Positions 1 through 7,029 of a DNA stretch of 17,016 nt are shown here, one piece after another. The translations under genes were made by a program, and so were the position numbers. This DNA is from an uncultured Prevotellaceae bacterium. GTDB lineage: Bacteria; Bacteroidota; Bacteroidia; Bacteroidales; Bacteroidaceae. Location: positions 1-17,016 of the forward strand of contig CADCQC010000029.1 of NCBI GenBank assembly GCA_902803455.1. The letters are read 5' to 3'. The notes under the pieces were generated by a model. That model was not told where the DNA came from and did no database searches. It saw only the letters and a list, made by a program, of their open reading frames with translations. Positions within the stretch are counted from its first letter, which is position 1; every line of letters begins with the position of its first letter.

Positions 1-578
1 CATACTTTCTCAAACGGGGTATGAGAATGCTCTGCGATGATGTTGTAGAGTTCCTTTTTATATTTTTGTATCTCGCGTGCTTCAATCTCGATATCAGAAG
101 CCTGTCCCTGCACGCCACCCAGGGGTTGGTGTATCATGACACGGCTATGGGTGAGTGCCGAGCGTTTTCCTTCAGTGCCTGCCACGAGAAGTACGGCAGC
201 CATAGAAGCGGCCATACCCGTGCATATCGTAGCCACATCGCTGGTAATGAACTGCATAGTGTCATAGATTCCCAGTCCTGCGGTGACACTTCCACCCGGG
301 GAGTTGATGTAGACAGAGATGTCTTTTCCGCTATCCACGGAGTCGAGGTAGAGCAACTGTGCCTGCAAAGTGTTGGCTGTATAGTCATCGATAGGTGTAC
401 CCAGGAAGATGATACGGTCCATCATCAGCCTGGAGAAGACATCCATCTGGGTGACGTTGAGTTGTCTTTCCTCCAAGATATACGGATTGAGGTAGTTGGC
501 CTGTGTACTGATGACATCATCAAGCACCTGTCCATTGATACCGAGATGTCTGGTTGCGAATTTTCTAAAATCGTTCAT
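1..578 (-). CDS. clpP: ATP-dependent Clp protease proteolytic subunit ClpP (3' end beyond window)
   Basis: Serine protease subunit that forms the tetradecameric barrel working with ClpX-type unfoldases to degrade cytosolic proteins. The minus-strand frame opens at an ATG whose first base is 578 and runs off the left edge after 192 codons. The usual length is about 200-220, so only the end is missing. The catalytic Ser125 sits in GMAASMAAVLL (residues 121-131) and His150 in MIHQPLGG (148-155). The oxyanion-loop motif INSPGGSVTAG spans 91-101. The third catalytic residue, Asp, would lie beyond the edge. The start is preceded by an AT-rich leader without a Shine-Dalgarno sequence, normal for Bacteroidetes. 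tig lies upstream on the same strand with a 190 bp gap. A terminator-like hairpin and a separate -7 box in that gap suggest clpP has its own promoter. clpX would be expected just outside the window (inference). Confidence 0.97.
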   Translation of the reverse strand, partial: MNDFRKFATRHLGINGQVLDDVISTQANYLNPYILEERQLNVTQMDVFSRLMMDRIIFLGTPIDDYTANTLQAQLLYLDSVDSGKDISVYINSPGGSVTAGLGIYDTMQFITSDVATICTGMAASMAAVLLVAGTEGKRSALTHSRVMIHQPLGGVQGQASDIEIEAREIQKYKKELYNIIAEHSHTPFEKV

Positions 579-674
579 TTTTCAATCAAATTTATTAATA
601 ATCTCAATGTTGACATATGGGCAGAAAATCTCCTGCCCCATCGAGATAGAGTCAAAAATCAGGCCAAAATATAA

Positions 675-733
675 GGTTACCGGCCTTTTTCTTTTGTTCG
701 TAGGAACAAAGATACTAAAAAAAGTCGGTAACC
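675..733. promoter_or_regulatory. 8 bp inverted repeat flanking the clpP -7 box (operator-like)
   Basis: GGTTACCG (675-682) and CGGTAACC (726-733) are perfect reverse complements separated by 43 bp, with the predicted clpP -7 box between them. The outer copy lies upstream of the predicted start site, so it would act as a DNA site rather than as an RNA hairpin in the clpP transcript. An 8 bp match in so short a gap could be chance. Assignment as an operator is inference. Confidence 0.25.
707..714 (-). promoter_or_regulatory. Putative -7 box of the clpP promoter (TATCTTTG)
   Basis: Read on the minus strand, this 8-mer fits the Bacteroidetes -7 consensus TAnnTTTG. It would place transcription start near 700, giving clpP a leader of about 120 nt. 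No clean TTTG lies about 20 bp upstream, so the -33 element is weak or absent. Confidence 0.5.
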
Positions 734-737
734 CTAT

Positions 738-765
738 TAAAAAATTGCTTTTTTTTGCAAAAAGC
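738..765 (-). terminator. Putative intrinsic terminator after tig
   Basis: Just 3' of the tig stop, the minus strand reads GCTTTTT, a five-base loop, then AAAAAGC, followed by AA and six T. This gives a 7 bp stem and a U-tract. Only two pairs at the stem base are G-C, so its strength is uncertain, but its position directly after tig and before the clpP -7 box fits transcript separation. Confidence 0.45.
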
Positions 766-768
766 GGT

Positions 769-2130
769 TTATTTTTTATCCAATGTTCTGAATTGCTCGA
801 ATGTCACCTCTTTAGCATTCAGTTTGACGATGTTCTTATATGCGAGCATAAGTTGTCTGTCGATGGTGCGATCGATAATAGAGTTGGTGTACTCCTTGTT
901 TTTGATCAGATCATCAGCATAATTTTCCAGATATTCATCAGGCATATTGTTCATGCCATATTGTGCGAACTGTGCACGGGCCATCTCCTTAGCGGTAGCC
1001 TTCATGTCATTTTCATCCACCTTGATGTTTGCGGCAGCGACGAGTTGTTCTTTGATCAGGTGCCATTTCAGTTCCCTGATGCTTGCCTCGAAGTTGTCAT
1101 CTACATATTTCTCATCTTTGTCGGTGTTGCCAGCTTTCATCACTCTCTTGAGGATATCCTCTGGGAAGGTCAGTTCGCCCACTTTCTCCTCGGCATATTT
1201 TCTCAGATCTTCAAGGAAGCGGAAATCAGACTCTCCGGAGAGTTGGGCTTTGAGTCCCTCAGCAATTTTATCACGGAATTCTTGTTCACTGGTGACAGTA
1301 CCAGGTCCGAATACTGAGTCATAGAGATCCTGTCCAACAGAAGCCTTCACAAAGCGTGAGATTTCTGTAATCTGGTAACTGAAGTCAGCATTGAGGTCAG
1401 CCACCTCTTCCTTCTTCATTTTGAGAAGAGCAGCCACCTCTGTGTCACTCTCGGGATAAGCCTTTTTGGGATTGAAGGTGATGATGTCACCCAGGTGAGC
1501 GCCATCGAAGAGTGCTTTCTGCTCCTCTACTTTGATATATTGCGGCATGAGCACAGCGTCGGAGACGGTGATACCACCTTCGAGTGTATTGCCCTGCTCA
1601 TCAAGTTGGCGGATGTCACCCTTCAGCATATCGCGTGCCTCCTCGTCATACTCCTCCACTTTTTCATAGTGGCCGTTGCGGCTGGCAAACATCTCGATCT
1701 GGCTATCCACGAGTTCGTCATCAGCCTTGATCTCGTAATAATCGATGGTGTCTTTATCAGTCAGACTGATATTGAACTCCGGAGCCACTGCGATATCGAA
1801 GATAAACTCGAAAGTGTCATCCTTCTCGATATCCTGAGGTACTTGTTTCTCGTTTGGCATCGGTTCGCCCAACATTTGGATATTATTCTCGCGAATATAC
1901 TTATACAGTTCCTCTCCCAGGAGTTTGTTGACCACGTCAACTTTGATAGAAGTGCCAAATTGCCTTTTGATGAGCCCCATGGGCACCATTCCCGGTCTGA
2001 ATCCCGGCACATTGGCTTTCTTGCGGTATTCCTTCAGTTTCTTTTCCACCTGCTCCTTATAGTCCTCAGGTTCGATGACCATGGTGAGCAATCCATTGAT
2101 CTTATCGGCATTCTCGAATGAAATTTTCAT
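769..2130 (-). CDS. tig: Trigger factor, ribosome-associated chaperone
   Basis: Chaperone that binds the ribosome at the tunnel exit and holds nascent chains. The predicted product has 453 residues, slightly longer than the about 430 of E. coli. The ribosome-docking signature appears as GFRPGMVP (residues 43-50), in the place of the E. coli GFRxGxxP loop, within an N-terminal domain of about 1-115. A middle region (about 155-255) corresponds to the FKBP-like domain, which is divergent here, so prolyl-isomerase activity cannot be assumed. The rest is the charged, helical C-terminal domain rich in Lys and Glu. The start at 2130 matches the usual family N-terminus (MKISFENADKINGLL) and is followed by no better Met. 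tig precedes clpP on the same strand, a conserved arrangement. A -7 box lies 78 bp upstream. Confidence 0.95.
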   Translation of the reverse strand: MKISFENADKINGLLTMVIEPEDYKEQVEKKLKEYRKKANVPGFRPGMVPMGLIKRQFGTSIKVDVVNKLLGEELYKYIRENNIQMLGEPMPNEKQVPQDIEKDDTFEFIFDIAVAPEFNISLTDKDTIDYYEIKADDELVDSQIEMFASRNGHYEKVEEYDEEARDMLKGDIRQLDEQGNTLEGGITVSDAVLMPQYIKVEEQKALFDGAHLGDIITFNPKKAYPESDTEVAALLKMKKEEVADLNADFSYQITEISRFVKASVGQDLYDSVFGPGTVTSEQEFRDKIAEGLKAQLSGESDFRFLEDLRKYAEEKVGELTFPEDILKRVMKAGNTDKDEKYVDDNFEASIRELKWHLIKEQLVAAANIKVDENDMKATAKEMARAQFAQYGMNNMPDEYLENYADDLIKNKEYTNSIIDRTIDRQLMLAYKNIVKLNAKEVTFEQFRTLDKK

Positions 2131-2178
2131 CTTGCTTTGCTGTTGTATTGATTTGATTGATACGTATTTAATTGACGA

Positions 2179-2201
2179 AAATTGGTTTTGACAGCCAATT
2201 T
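2179..2201 (-). promoter_or_regulatory. 7 bp dyad in the tig leader
   Basis: AAATTGG (2179-2185) and CCAATTT (2195-2201) are perfect complements around a 9-base loop. They lie directly downstream of the tig -7 box, covering the expected start of transcription. This could be an operator or a small 5' hairpin. Function is inference. Confidence 0.3.
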
Positions 2202-2207
2202 GGGGTG

Positions 2208-2215
2208 CAAAATTA
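2208..2215 (-). promoter_or_regulatory. Putative -7 box of the tig promoter (TAATTTTG)
   Basis: Minus-strand TAATTTTG matches TAnnTTTG exactly, about 78 bp upstream of the tig start. No exact TTTG -33 element is visible at the usual distance. Confidence 0.5.
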
Positions 2216-2294
2216 CTGATAATTCGCCGAAATACCTAATAATCATTGAAAAATTTGTTTTTTTAACAACTGATCTTTATCATTATTGTTGTTT

Positions 2295-2392
2295 CGGCTC
2301 TGGCATATAGTTCATCTCATGTCTTTCGAAATGACATGCGCAAAATGCCACCTTCTCTCACGAGAAAGCCGGGGTATACTGCCAAAATGGCA
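2295..2392 (-). ncRNA. Candidate structured RNA with a three-way junction
   Basis: Five helices can be read directly. P1 pairs 2295-2299 with 2367-2371 (CGGCT/AGCCG). P2 pairs 2301-2306 with 2345-2350 (TGGCAT/ATGCCA) and encloses a hairpin pairing 2318-2323 with 2333-2338 (CATGTC/GACATG). P3 pairs 2353-2357 with 2362-2366 (TTCTC/GAGAA). Beside the junction, 2380-2384 pairs with 2388-2392 (TGCCA/TGGCA). P1, P2 and P3 meet with at most two unpaired bases between helices. On the minus strand the P3 loop reads GTGA, a GNRA tetraloop, which favours that strand; three possible U-G pairs extending P1 favour the plus strand. No clear promoter is seen on either strand, so it may be part of the lptB 3' UTR. 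I do not recognise a known RNA family. Confidence 0.35.
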
Positions 2393-2431
2393 TCATCTGT
2401 CAGTAAAAGGAAATTAGAACAGACAGGTTCG

Positions 2432-3295
2432 TCAATCTAACTCCTCCAATTCCCTTGCCTTCCTTTCTTCGTCAAGGGTTTGGAAGTCTTTCTTTCTCAG
2501 CACGAAACTATTGCTGAGATATTTCTCCCTCACGATCTTGTTCTCAGCCAGTTCCTCAGGTTTTCCCTGGAAAAGGATTCTGCCCTCAAAAAGCAGGTAA
2601 GCCCTGTCGGTGATGGTGAGCGTCTCCTGCACGTTATGGTCAGTAATCAGGATGCCAATATTGCGGTATTTGAGTTGCCACACGATATGCTGTATATCCT
2701 CCACGGCGATCGGGTCGACGCCAGCAAAAGGCTCATCAAGCATGATGAACTTAGGATCGATGGCCAGGCACCTTGCGATCTCCGTCCTACGCCGCTCGCC
2801 GCCAGAGAGTTGGTCACCTTTGTTTTTCCTCACCTTTCCGAGTCTGAACTCACTGATGAGACTCTCCAGTTTCTCATTGCGCTGCGCCCTGTTGAGTTTG
2901 GTCATTTCCAGCACGGAGAGGATATTATCCTCGACACTCATCTTTCTGAAGACACTGGGCTCCTGTGGCAGGTATCCGATGCCCGCCCTTGCTCTTTTAT
3001 AGACAGGGTATTGTGTGATGTCCTTATCATTGAGGTAGATATGTCCGGCATTGGGCACGATGAGTCCAGTGGTCATATAGAAGGAAGTGGTTTTTCCCGC
3101 TCCATTTGGTCCGAGCAATCCAACGATCTCTCCTTGTCGCACATTGATTGACACATCGTTGACGACGGTACGTTTTCCGTATCGTTTCACCAGTCCTTCG
3201 GTGCGCAGCACCATTCCTTCCTGTTGGTTGGTCTCTTGATCAAACTGTTGATTGGTCTCTTGATCAAACTGTTGGTTGGTCTCTTGATTGTCCAT
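2432..3295 (-). CDS. lptB: LPS export ABC transporter ATP-binding protein LptB
   Basis: Cytoplasmic ATPase that powers lipopolysaccharide extraction from the inner membrane with LptF/LptG and transfer across the Lpt bridge. The predicted product has 287 residues. Walker A is GPNGAGKTT (62-70), the Q-loop Gln is near 111 in LPQEPSVFR, the ABC signature is LSGGE (163-167), Walker B with catalytic Glu is FIMLDEP (183-189), and the switch His is 220 in ITDHNV. The family normally starts at residue 28 here (MVLRTEGLVKRYGKR, first base 3214). The 27 residues before it are an Asn/Gln-rich tandem repeat. Both starts are possible. I keep the long one because the repeat is in frame and the -7 box lies upstream of it. 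rmuC lies upstream with a 71 bp gap; lptF, lptG and lptC are not in the window. Confidence 0.93.
   Translation of the reverse strand: MDNQETNQQFDQETNQQFDQETNQQEGMVLRTEGLVKRYGKRTVVNDVSINVRQGEIVGLLGPNGAGKTTSFYMTTGLIVPNAGHIYLNDKDITQYPVYKRARAGIGYLPQEPSVFRKMSVEDNILSVLEMTKLNRAQRNEKLESLISEFRLGKVRKNKGDQLSGGERRRTEIARCLAIDPKFIMLDEPFAGVDPIAVEDIQHIVWQLKYRNIGILITDHNVQETLTITDRAYLLFEGRILFQGKPEELAENKIVREKYLSNSFVLRKKDFQTLDEERKARELEELD
3221..3288. repeat. 24 bp tandem repeat (2.8 copies) in the 5' end of lptB
   Basis: Two full 24 bp units (3221-3244, 3245-3268) differ by one base and are followed by a partial third (3269-3288). On the minus strand they encode QETNQQFD twice and then QETNQQ. The unit length is divisible by three, so gain or loss of copies keeps the lptB frame. 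Near-identity points to recent slippage duplication. Confidence 0.9.
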
Positions 3296-3357
3296 ATTTT
3301 GAGTATCGTGTTACTATGGATACGTTTGATATTGCTTTTTATCCTTATTAGCAGTGG

Positions 3358-3365
3358 CAAAAGTA
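3358..3365 (-). promoter_or_regulatory. Putative -7 box of the lptB promoter (TACTTTTG)
   Basis: Minus-strand TACTTTTG fits TAnnTTTG and lies 62 bp upstream of the long lptB start, two bases past the rmuC stop codon. Any -33 element would lie inside the end of rmuC and is not obvious. Confidence 0.5.
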
Positions 3366-3366
3366 A

Positions 3367-4887
3367 TCAAAAATCATCATTCTGCATGGTGGAAATCAGA
3401 TTTTCGTTATCGGCAGGTGGTATATTTTCTGCTTTTGGCAGTTTTTGTTTTCTTTTCGGATTTTGTGAAGCTCCATAATGCAACAGTCTGTTGGCAGCTG
3501 CCACGATGCCTTTTCCAGTGGGAGCGGTATTGGACTTCAGTTTGTCGAATGCCGCCTGTGTATGTTTGAGTTGTTCATCCACCGCGAGGAACCGTTCGTA
3601 GAAAAGTTGCACCCTTGCAACGAGTTCATCTGCAGTTTTCATGATTTCCTCTTGGTTCTCCGCCTGCCTGACCTGTCGCCATGTCATTTCCAGTACCCGC
3701 AGCAACATATACATGTTTTGGCTGCCAGAGATGATGACGCCCTGTTCGTAAGCCTCCTGATAGAGCGTGGTGTCGTTGGAAAGTGCCAATTGCAAGGCGC
3801 TCTCGTTATACACATACATGATGACGAAATCTGGTTTTTGCCGTCCCAGATGACCATATTGGTTGTAATTTTTATGTGCCAGTTCCTTGACGTGACTTCT
3901 CACGGAGATGAGATGTCTTTTGAGCGCCATCTGCCGCTCCTGGTCATCCTCGGAATGATGATATTCCTCGAATGCCTTCATCGACATCTTGGAGTCGATC
4001 ACCACGTCACGTTTGTCAGGAAAGTGAAGGATCACATCGGGAATCATCCTTCTCCCCTCCTCCTCATGTATCACATTACCCCGTTCATCCCGCATGGTCG
4101 TCTGTTCCTCAAACTGCACACCCTTCTCAAACCCCATGCTCTCGAGCAAGGTCTTCAGTCGCAATTCCCCAAAGTTTCCTTGCGTTTTGTTCTCTGCCGT
4201 GAGCGCCTGTGCCAGTTTGTCAGCCCTTTCCCCCACCTCTTTAGCCTGTTGCAGATTGGCCTGTATGGAGGCATCTAAGCGCTCCATGCTGTTGGTGTGC
4301 TCCCTGTCGCTGCGCTCCACAGCCTCCCTCATCTGTCTGAGGTGTTCTTGTAGGGGAGAGAGGATGGCTGCCAGTTGATCTTTATTGGATGTCGCCAGTT
4401 CCTCAGAGCGCCGTTTGAGGATTTCCTCCGACGCCGTGTTCATCTGTTCTCTGATGAGCACCGCCTGTTGCTCCATTTGTTCAGTCTGTTGGAGCCGCAA
4501 CGTCTCCAACTGCTGTTGGTACTGTTTTCTCAAGGACTCCACCTGGTATTCCCTATCAGTCCTGAGTGTCTCGATCTGTTTTTCAAACTGTCGTCTGATT
4601 TCCTCTTTTTGCCTTTCGCTATTCACCAGTAGGTCATCAACCTGTCTGACGAGATCGTCGACCCTTGTCTGCAAGACATCACGCCGTGCCATCAGCATGG
4701 CACGTTCATCGACAAGCGACTTCATGTTTTTTCTGCGCTCATCGATTTCCTGTCTCATCCTGCCGCTCTCCTCTTGGAGCATCTCCTCCCGTATTTTCAT
4801 GGCAGCGATGCGTCCATGCCCCAGGAGATAAGCCACCACAGCCCCTACAGCAGCAGCAAGCACCATCAGCAACACGATCTTAATCAT
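3367..4887 (-). CDS. rmuC: RmuC family DNA recombination protein
   Basis: RmuC proteins limit DNA rearrangements at inverted repeats and are thought to act as nucleases of the restriction-endonuclease-like fold; the exact reaction is not settled. The predicted product has 506 residues. It has one N-terminal membrane anchor (about 3-22), a long Glu/Gln/Arg-rich coiled coil (about 30-230), then the conserved domain (about 235-440). The family motif appears as GNFGE (237-241), followed by PDVILHFP (283-290) and DVVIDSKMS (294-302), where Asp298 and Lys300 fit the D-x-K nuclease core. The Lys-rich C-terminal tail is variable. Its start lies 15 bp after the stop of the GH2 gene, so the two are probably co-transcribed. 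Confidence 0.93.
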   Translation of the reverse strand: MIKIVLLMVLAAAVGAVVAYLLGHGRIAAMKIREEMLQEESGRMRQEIDERRKNMKSLVDERAMLMARRDVLQTRVDDLVRQVDDLLVNSERQKEEIRRQFEKQIETLRTDREYQVESLRKQYQQQLETLRLQQTEQMEQQAVLIREQMNTASEEILKRRSEELATSNKDQLAAILSPLQEHLRQMREAVERSDREHTNSMERLDASIQANLQQAKEVGERADKLAQALTAENKTQGNFGELRLKTLLESMGFEKGVQFEEQTTMRDERGNVIHEEEGRRMIPDVILHFPDKRDVVIDSKMSMKAFEEYHHSEDDQERQMALKRHLISVRSHVKELAHKNYNQYGHLGRQKPDFVIMYVYNESALQLALSNDTTLYQEAYEQGVIISGSQNMYMLLRVLEMTWRQVRQAENQEEIMKTADELVARVQLFYERFLAVDEQLKHTQAAFDKLKSNTAPTGKGIVAAANRLLHYGASQNPKRKQKLPKAENIPPADNENLISTMQNDDF

Positions 4888-4902
4888 GAGATTGGCGAAT
4901 GT

Positions 4903-6735
4903 CTATTTATTTTTGCCTTTTGATGATTTTCCTTTTTTGGTCTCGTAGGCTTTCGCCTTTTCCTCATACCATTTTCTGAGGATGTCGAAAGCCATTTTCT
5001 TTTTTCCCTGATCGCTTACGACACCCTTCCTGTTGTAGTAGTCCTGAATGCCAGGAAGCACCCGTCTTGGCGATCTGAAATCCTTGAGTATCCAAGGAGT
5101 GGTGCCTGCCAAGCCTTCGATTTTGTCGAGCATGCGCAGGTTTTCCTCATACAGGTTTGCCTGGAAATCCTCCGTCCACCGTTGGTTGACCGGTCCTCTC
5201 AAACCCTGTTTAGCACCGCCGCCAAACTCACTCACGATGACCGGTTTGTCAGAAGGAATCTCCCATGTCATCTTGGGAGCGTCATGCACGTCACGGTACC
5301 AGCCCACATATTCATTGAAACTGACCACGTCGACATACGTGTTCATGTTGTCGTGGAGACGGTTGTGGTAGTTGGATGCCGAAGTCACCTCCATGGCCAT
5401 GCTGATGAGACGGGTAGAGTCGATCGACCGTGCATATGTGGCCAGATTACCGAGGAAAGCATCACGCTCCGGAGAATGCGGTGTCTCGTTGGCGATACTC
5501 CAGATGATGATGTTGGCTCTGTTCTGGTCACGCAGAATCATGTCATGCAGTTGTCTTCGCGCATTCTCCGCCGTCTCGGGATTGGTCCATGCGATAGTCC
5601 AGTAGCACGGGATTTCCGACCACACCATAATTCCCATGCGCTCAGCTTCTCTCACCATCCATTCATTGTGGGGATAATGAGCCAGTCTGACGAAGTTGCA
5701 GCCCAGTTCTTTTGCCCAGGTGAGGAGTTGTCGGGCATCCTCTGCGCAATTGGCTCTTCCGCCTCCGAACGCCTTCTCCTCATGCATACTGATACCCCGT
5801 AGGAAAACAGGCTGTCCATTCAGCAAGATTTGTTTGCCCTTTGTCTCTACGATGCGGAATCCGATCTCATCCGTGATCGTCTCACCCTGGCAGACGACCT
5901 CCACCTGATAGCGTTTGGGGTTCTCCGGAGACCACAATTGGGGTTTGGCCTGGATACCGACCACGGCTCTGCCTTCAGCATCACTTACAGCCACGCTCCT
6001 GACCTTCAGTTCCGGAATGGAGACAATCACCTGCTGTCCTGCCGTCTTTTTGTTGAGTTGTGCTGAGAACAACAGTTGTCTATCATTTCCTTTCTGCAGT
6101 TGGAGCGAATAGTTGGCCACATATGTCTCGGGCACGTCGACGAGGGTCACATCGCGCGTGATGCCGCCATAATTCCACCAGTCGAAGATGAGCGTCGGTA
6201 CATTCTCTGCCCTTCGTTTGTTGTCCACCTTCACGATGACGAAATTATTCCCCTCCCGGAGCACGTCAGTGACATCGAAACTGAAAGGTGTGAAGCCACC
6301 CACATGGCGCCCCATTTTCTTACCGTTGACATAGACCACAGCCTCATAGTTGACGGCTCCGAAATGGAGGATGGTCCGATGTCCTACCTTTGGAGTGTGT
6401 TTGAAATCCCTCTTCAGCCATACACATCCCTCATAAAAGAAAAGCCGTTGATCTTGGGTGTTCCAATCACCCGGTACCTTCATGGTGGGCGAAGCATCAA
6501 AATCATACTCGATCAGGTCTTCCGGACGGGAAGGTTTGGCATTGATGAAAAAACCCCACCGGCTCTCGTTCATCCTATAATCATAAAAGCCCTCCTCCTG
6601 CACGTCGACGATATAATTCCACTCACCATTAAGGGAAGTACAGTTTCTCCCCGTCACATTGAGCAATTGCGGCATCTCCTCCGCATAAATGGCTGACACC
6701 ATCACAGACATCAGCATCACAAGCCATTTTCTCAT
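4903..6735 (-). CDS. Secreted glycoside hydrolase family 2 protein (beta-galactosidase/beta-glucuronidase-like)
   Basis: Hydrolyses a terminal beta-linked sugar; the substrate cannot be read from sequence. From the chosen start at 6735 the product has 610 residues. It opens with a signal peptide (MRKWLVMLMSVMVSAIYA), then a jelly-roll sugar-binding domain (about 20-200), an immunoglobulin-like domain (about 205-300) and a TIM barrel. The acid/base is Glu417 in WSIANE and the nucleophile Glu503 in VSEFGGG. It ends in a Lys-rich tail. An in-frame Met lies further up at 6810, but it is upstream of the -7 box at 6768 and would bury the signal peptide, so I reject it. Cleavage by either signal peptidase places the enzyme outside the cytosol. 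No SusC/SusD genes or regulator are nearby, so this is not a typical polysaccharide utilisation locus. Confidence 0.92.
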   Translation of the reverse strand: MRKWLVMLMSVMVSAIYAEEMPQLLNVTGRNCTSLNGEWNYIVDVQEEGFYDYRMNESRWGFFINAKPSRPEDLIEYDFDASPTMKVPGDWNTQDQRLFFYEGCVWLKRDFKHTPKVGHRTILHFGAVNYEAVVYVNGKKMGRHVGGFTPFSFDVTDVLREGNNFVIVKVDNKRRAENVPTLIFDWWNYGGITRDVTLVDVPETYVANYSLQLQKGNDRQLLFSAQLNKKTAGQQVIVSIPELKVRSVAVSDAEGRAVVGIQAKPQLWSPENPKRYQVEVVCQGETITDEIGFRIVETKGKQILLNGQPVFLRGISMHEEKAFGGGRANCAEDARQLLTWAKELGCNFVRLAHYPHNEWMVREAERMGIMVWSEIPCYWTIAWTNPETAENARRQLHDMILRDQNRANIIIWSIANETPHSPERDAFLGNLATYARSIDSTRLISMAMEVTSASNYHNRLHDNMNTYVDVVSFNEYVGWYRDVHDAPKMTWEIPSDKPVIVSEFGGGAKQGLRGPVNQRWTEDFQANLYEENLRMLDKIEGLAGTTPWILKDFRSPRRVLPGIQDYYNRKGVVSDQGKKKMAFDILRKWYEEKAKAYETKKGKSSKGKNK

Positions 6736-6767
6736 AGTCTTATATAATTGAGGTTTTGCACATTTTG

Positions 6768-6802
6768 CAAATTTACATTTTTTCTTTGCAAAAAGCCTCA
6801 AA
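6768..6802 (-). promoter_or_regulatory. Putative proximal promoter of the GH2 gene
   Basis: The -7 box TAAATTTG (6768-6775, minus strand) matches TAnnTTTG, with TTTG at 6799-6802 as a possible -33 element. The 23 bp spacing is a few bases longer than usual. The start of transcription would fall near 6761, leaving a leader of about 25 nt. Confidence 0.5.
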
Positions 6803-6901
6803 TATCTCATTTTTTCTTTTGAGATTCATCCTTTTCGTAGCTCCAAGCACCCAAAAAACAAGCCTCTACCACTAAAAATGAGAAATAAAAAGCTCCAATA
6901 T

Positions 6902-6936
6902 TTGTCTATTTTAGAAGTTATTTCCGAAATAGACAA
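6902..6936. promoter_or_regulatory. 10 bp inverted repeat upstream of the GH2 gene
   Basis: TTGTCTATTT (6902-6911) and AAATAGACAA (6927-6936) are perfect reverse complements with a 15-base spacer. The size and spacing fit two half-sites of a dimeric regulator. If transcription starts at the distal promoter (6998-7029), the same dyad would form a hairpin in the GH2 leader. There is no T-run after it, so it is not a terminator. Confidence 0.5.
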
Positions 6937-6989
6937 TTTTATATCACAAATTAACGTCTTAAATATTTTATTCTTTTTACAAATAAGCT

Positions 6990-6997
6990 TACCTTTG
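6990..6997 (+). promoter_or_regulatory. Putative plus-strand -7 box (TACCTTTG) of an orphan transcript
   Basis: TACCTTTG matches TAnnTTTG. It abuts the minus-strand box TACATTTG, and together they form a nearly perfect 16 bp palindrome (6990-7005). No TTTG -33 element is visible, which weakens the call. The only plus-strand feature downstream is the terminator at 7053-7083. Confidence 0.35.
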
Positions 6998-7029
6998 CAA
7001 ATGTAAAAGATGGGGCATATCAACACAAA
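6998..7029 (-). promoter_or_regulatory. Putative distal minus-strand promoter toward the GH2 gene
   Basis: The -33 box TTTG (7026-7029) and the -7 box TACATTTG (6998-7005) are separated by 20 bp, close to the Bacteroidetes optimum. Transcription would start near 6991, giving the GH2 gene a leader of about 255 nt that contains the 6902-6936 dyad. Confidence 0.45.

Larger units (their letters stand above)
2131..2431. other. lptB-tig intergenic region (301 bp)
   Basis: No convincing gene. It holds the tig -7 box and leader dyad (2179-2215), an AT-only-rich hairpin that could weakly end lptB transcripts on the minus strand (TTGTT/AACAA stem within 2255-2269 followed by ATTTTT), and a compact group of complementary segments at 2295-2392 listed separately. 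A 31-codon plus-strand frame (2345-2440) overlaps these stems and runs into the 3' end of lptB. I do not accept it as a gene. Confidence 0.6.

Noticed and set aside
496..2121. Long plus-strand reading frames opposite tig (496-1317 and 1495-2121)
   Set aside because: They mirror the tig coding strand, have no family resemblance, and tig is certain from the GFRPGMVP motif.
2295..2392. A sigma-54 promoter suggested by TGGCA-type motifs
   Set aside because: The GG-N10-GC spacing is not met on either strand; the motifs are better explained as paired stems.
2345..2440. 31-codon plus-strand frame between tig and lptB
   Set aside because: It covers the stems of the RNA candidate and overlaps the lptB 3' end; there is no promoter or ribosome-binding signal.
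3478..4278. Plus-strand frame of 266 codons opposite rmuC
   Set aside because: Antisense shadow of a clear RmuC gene; composition is that of reversed coiled-coil codons.
5182..6696. Two 206-codon plus-strand frames opposite the GH2 gene (5182-5802, 6076-6696)
   Set aside because: Antisense to a gene with both GH2 catalytic glutamates; no plausible product.
6826..7026. 66-codon minus-strand frame upstream of the GH2 gene
   Set aside because: Lys/Ile/Phe-rich composition of AT-rich DNA; it contains the dyad and starts upstream of the mapped -7 box.
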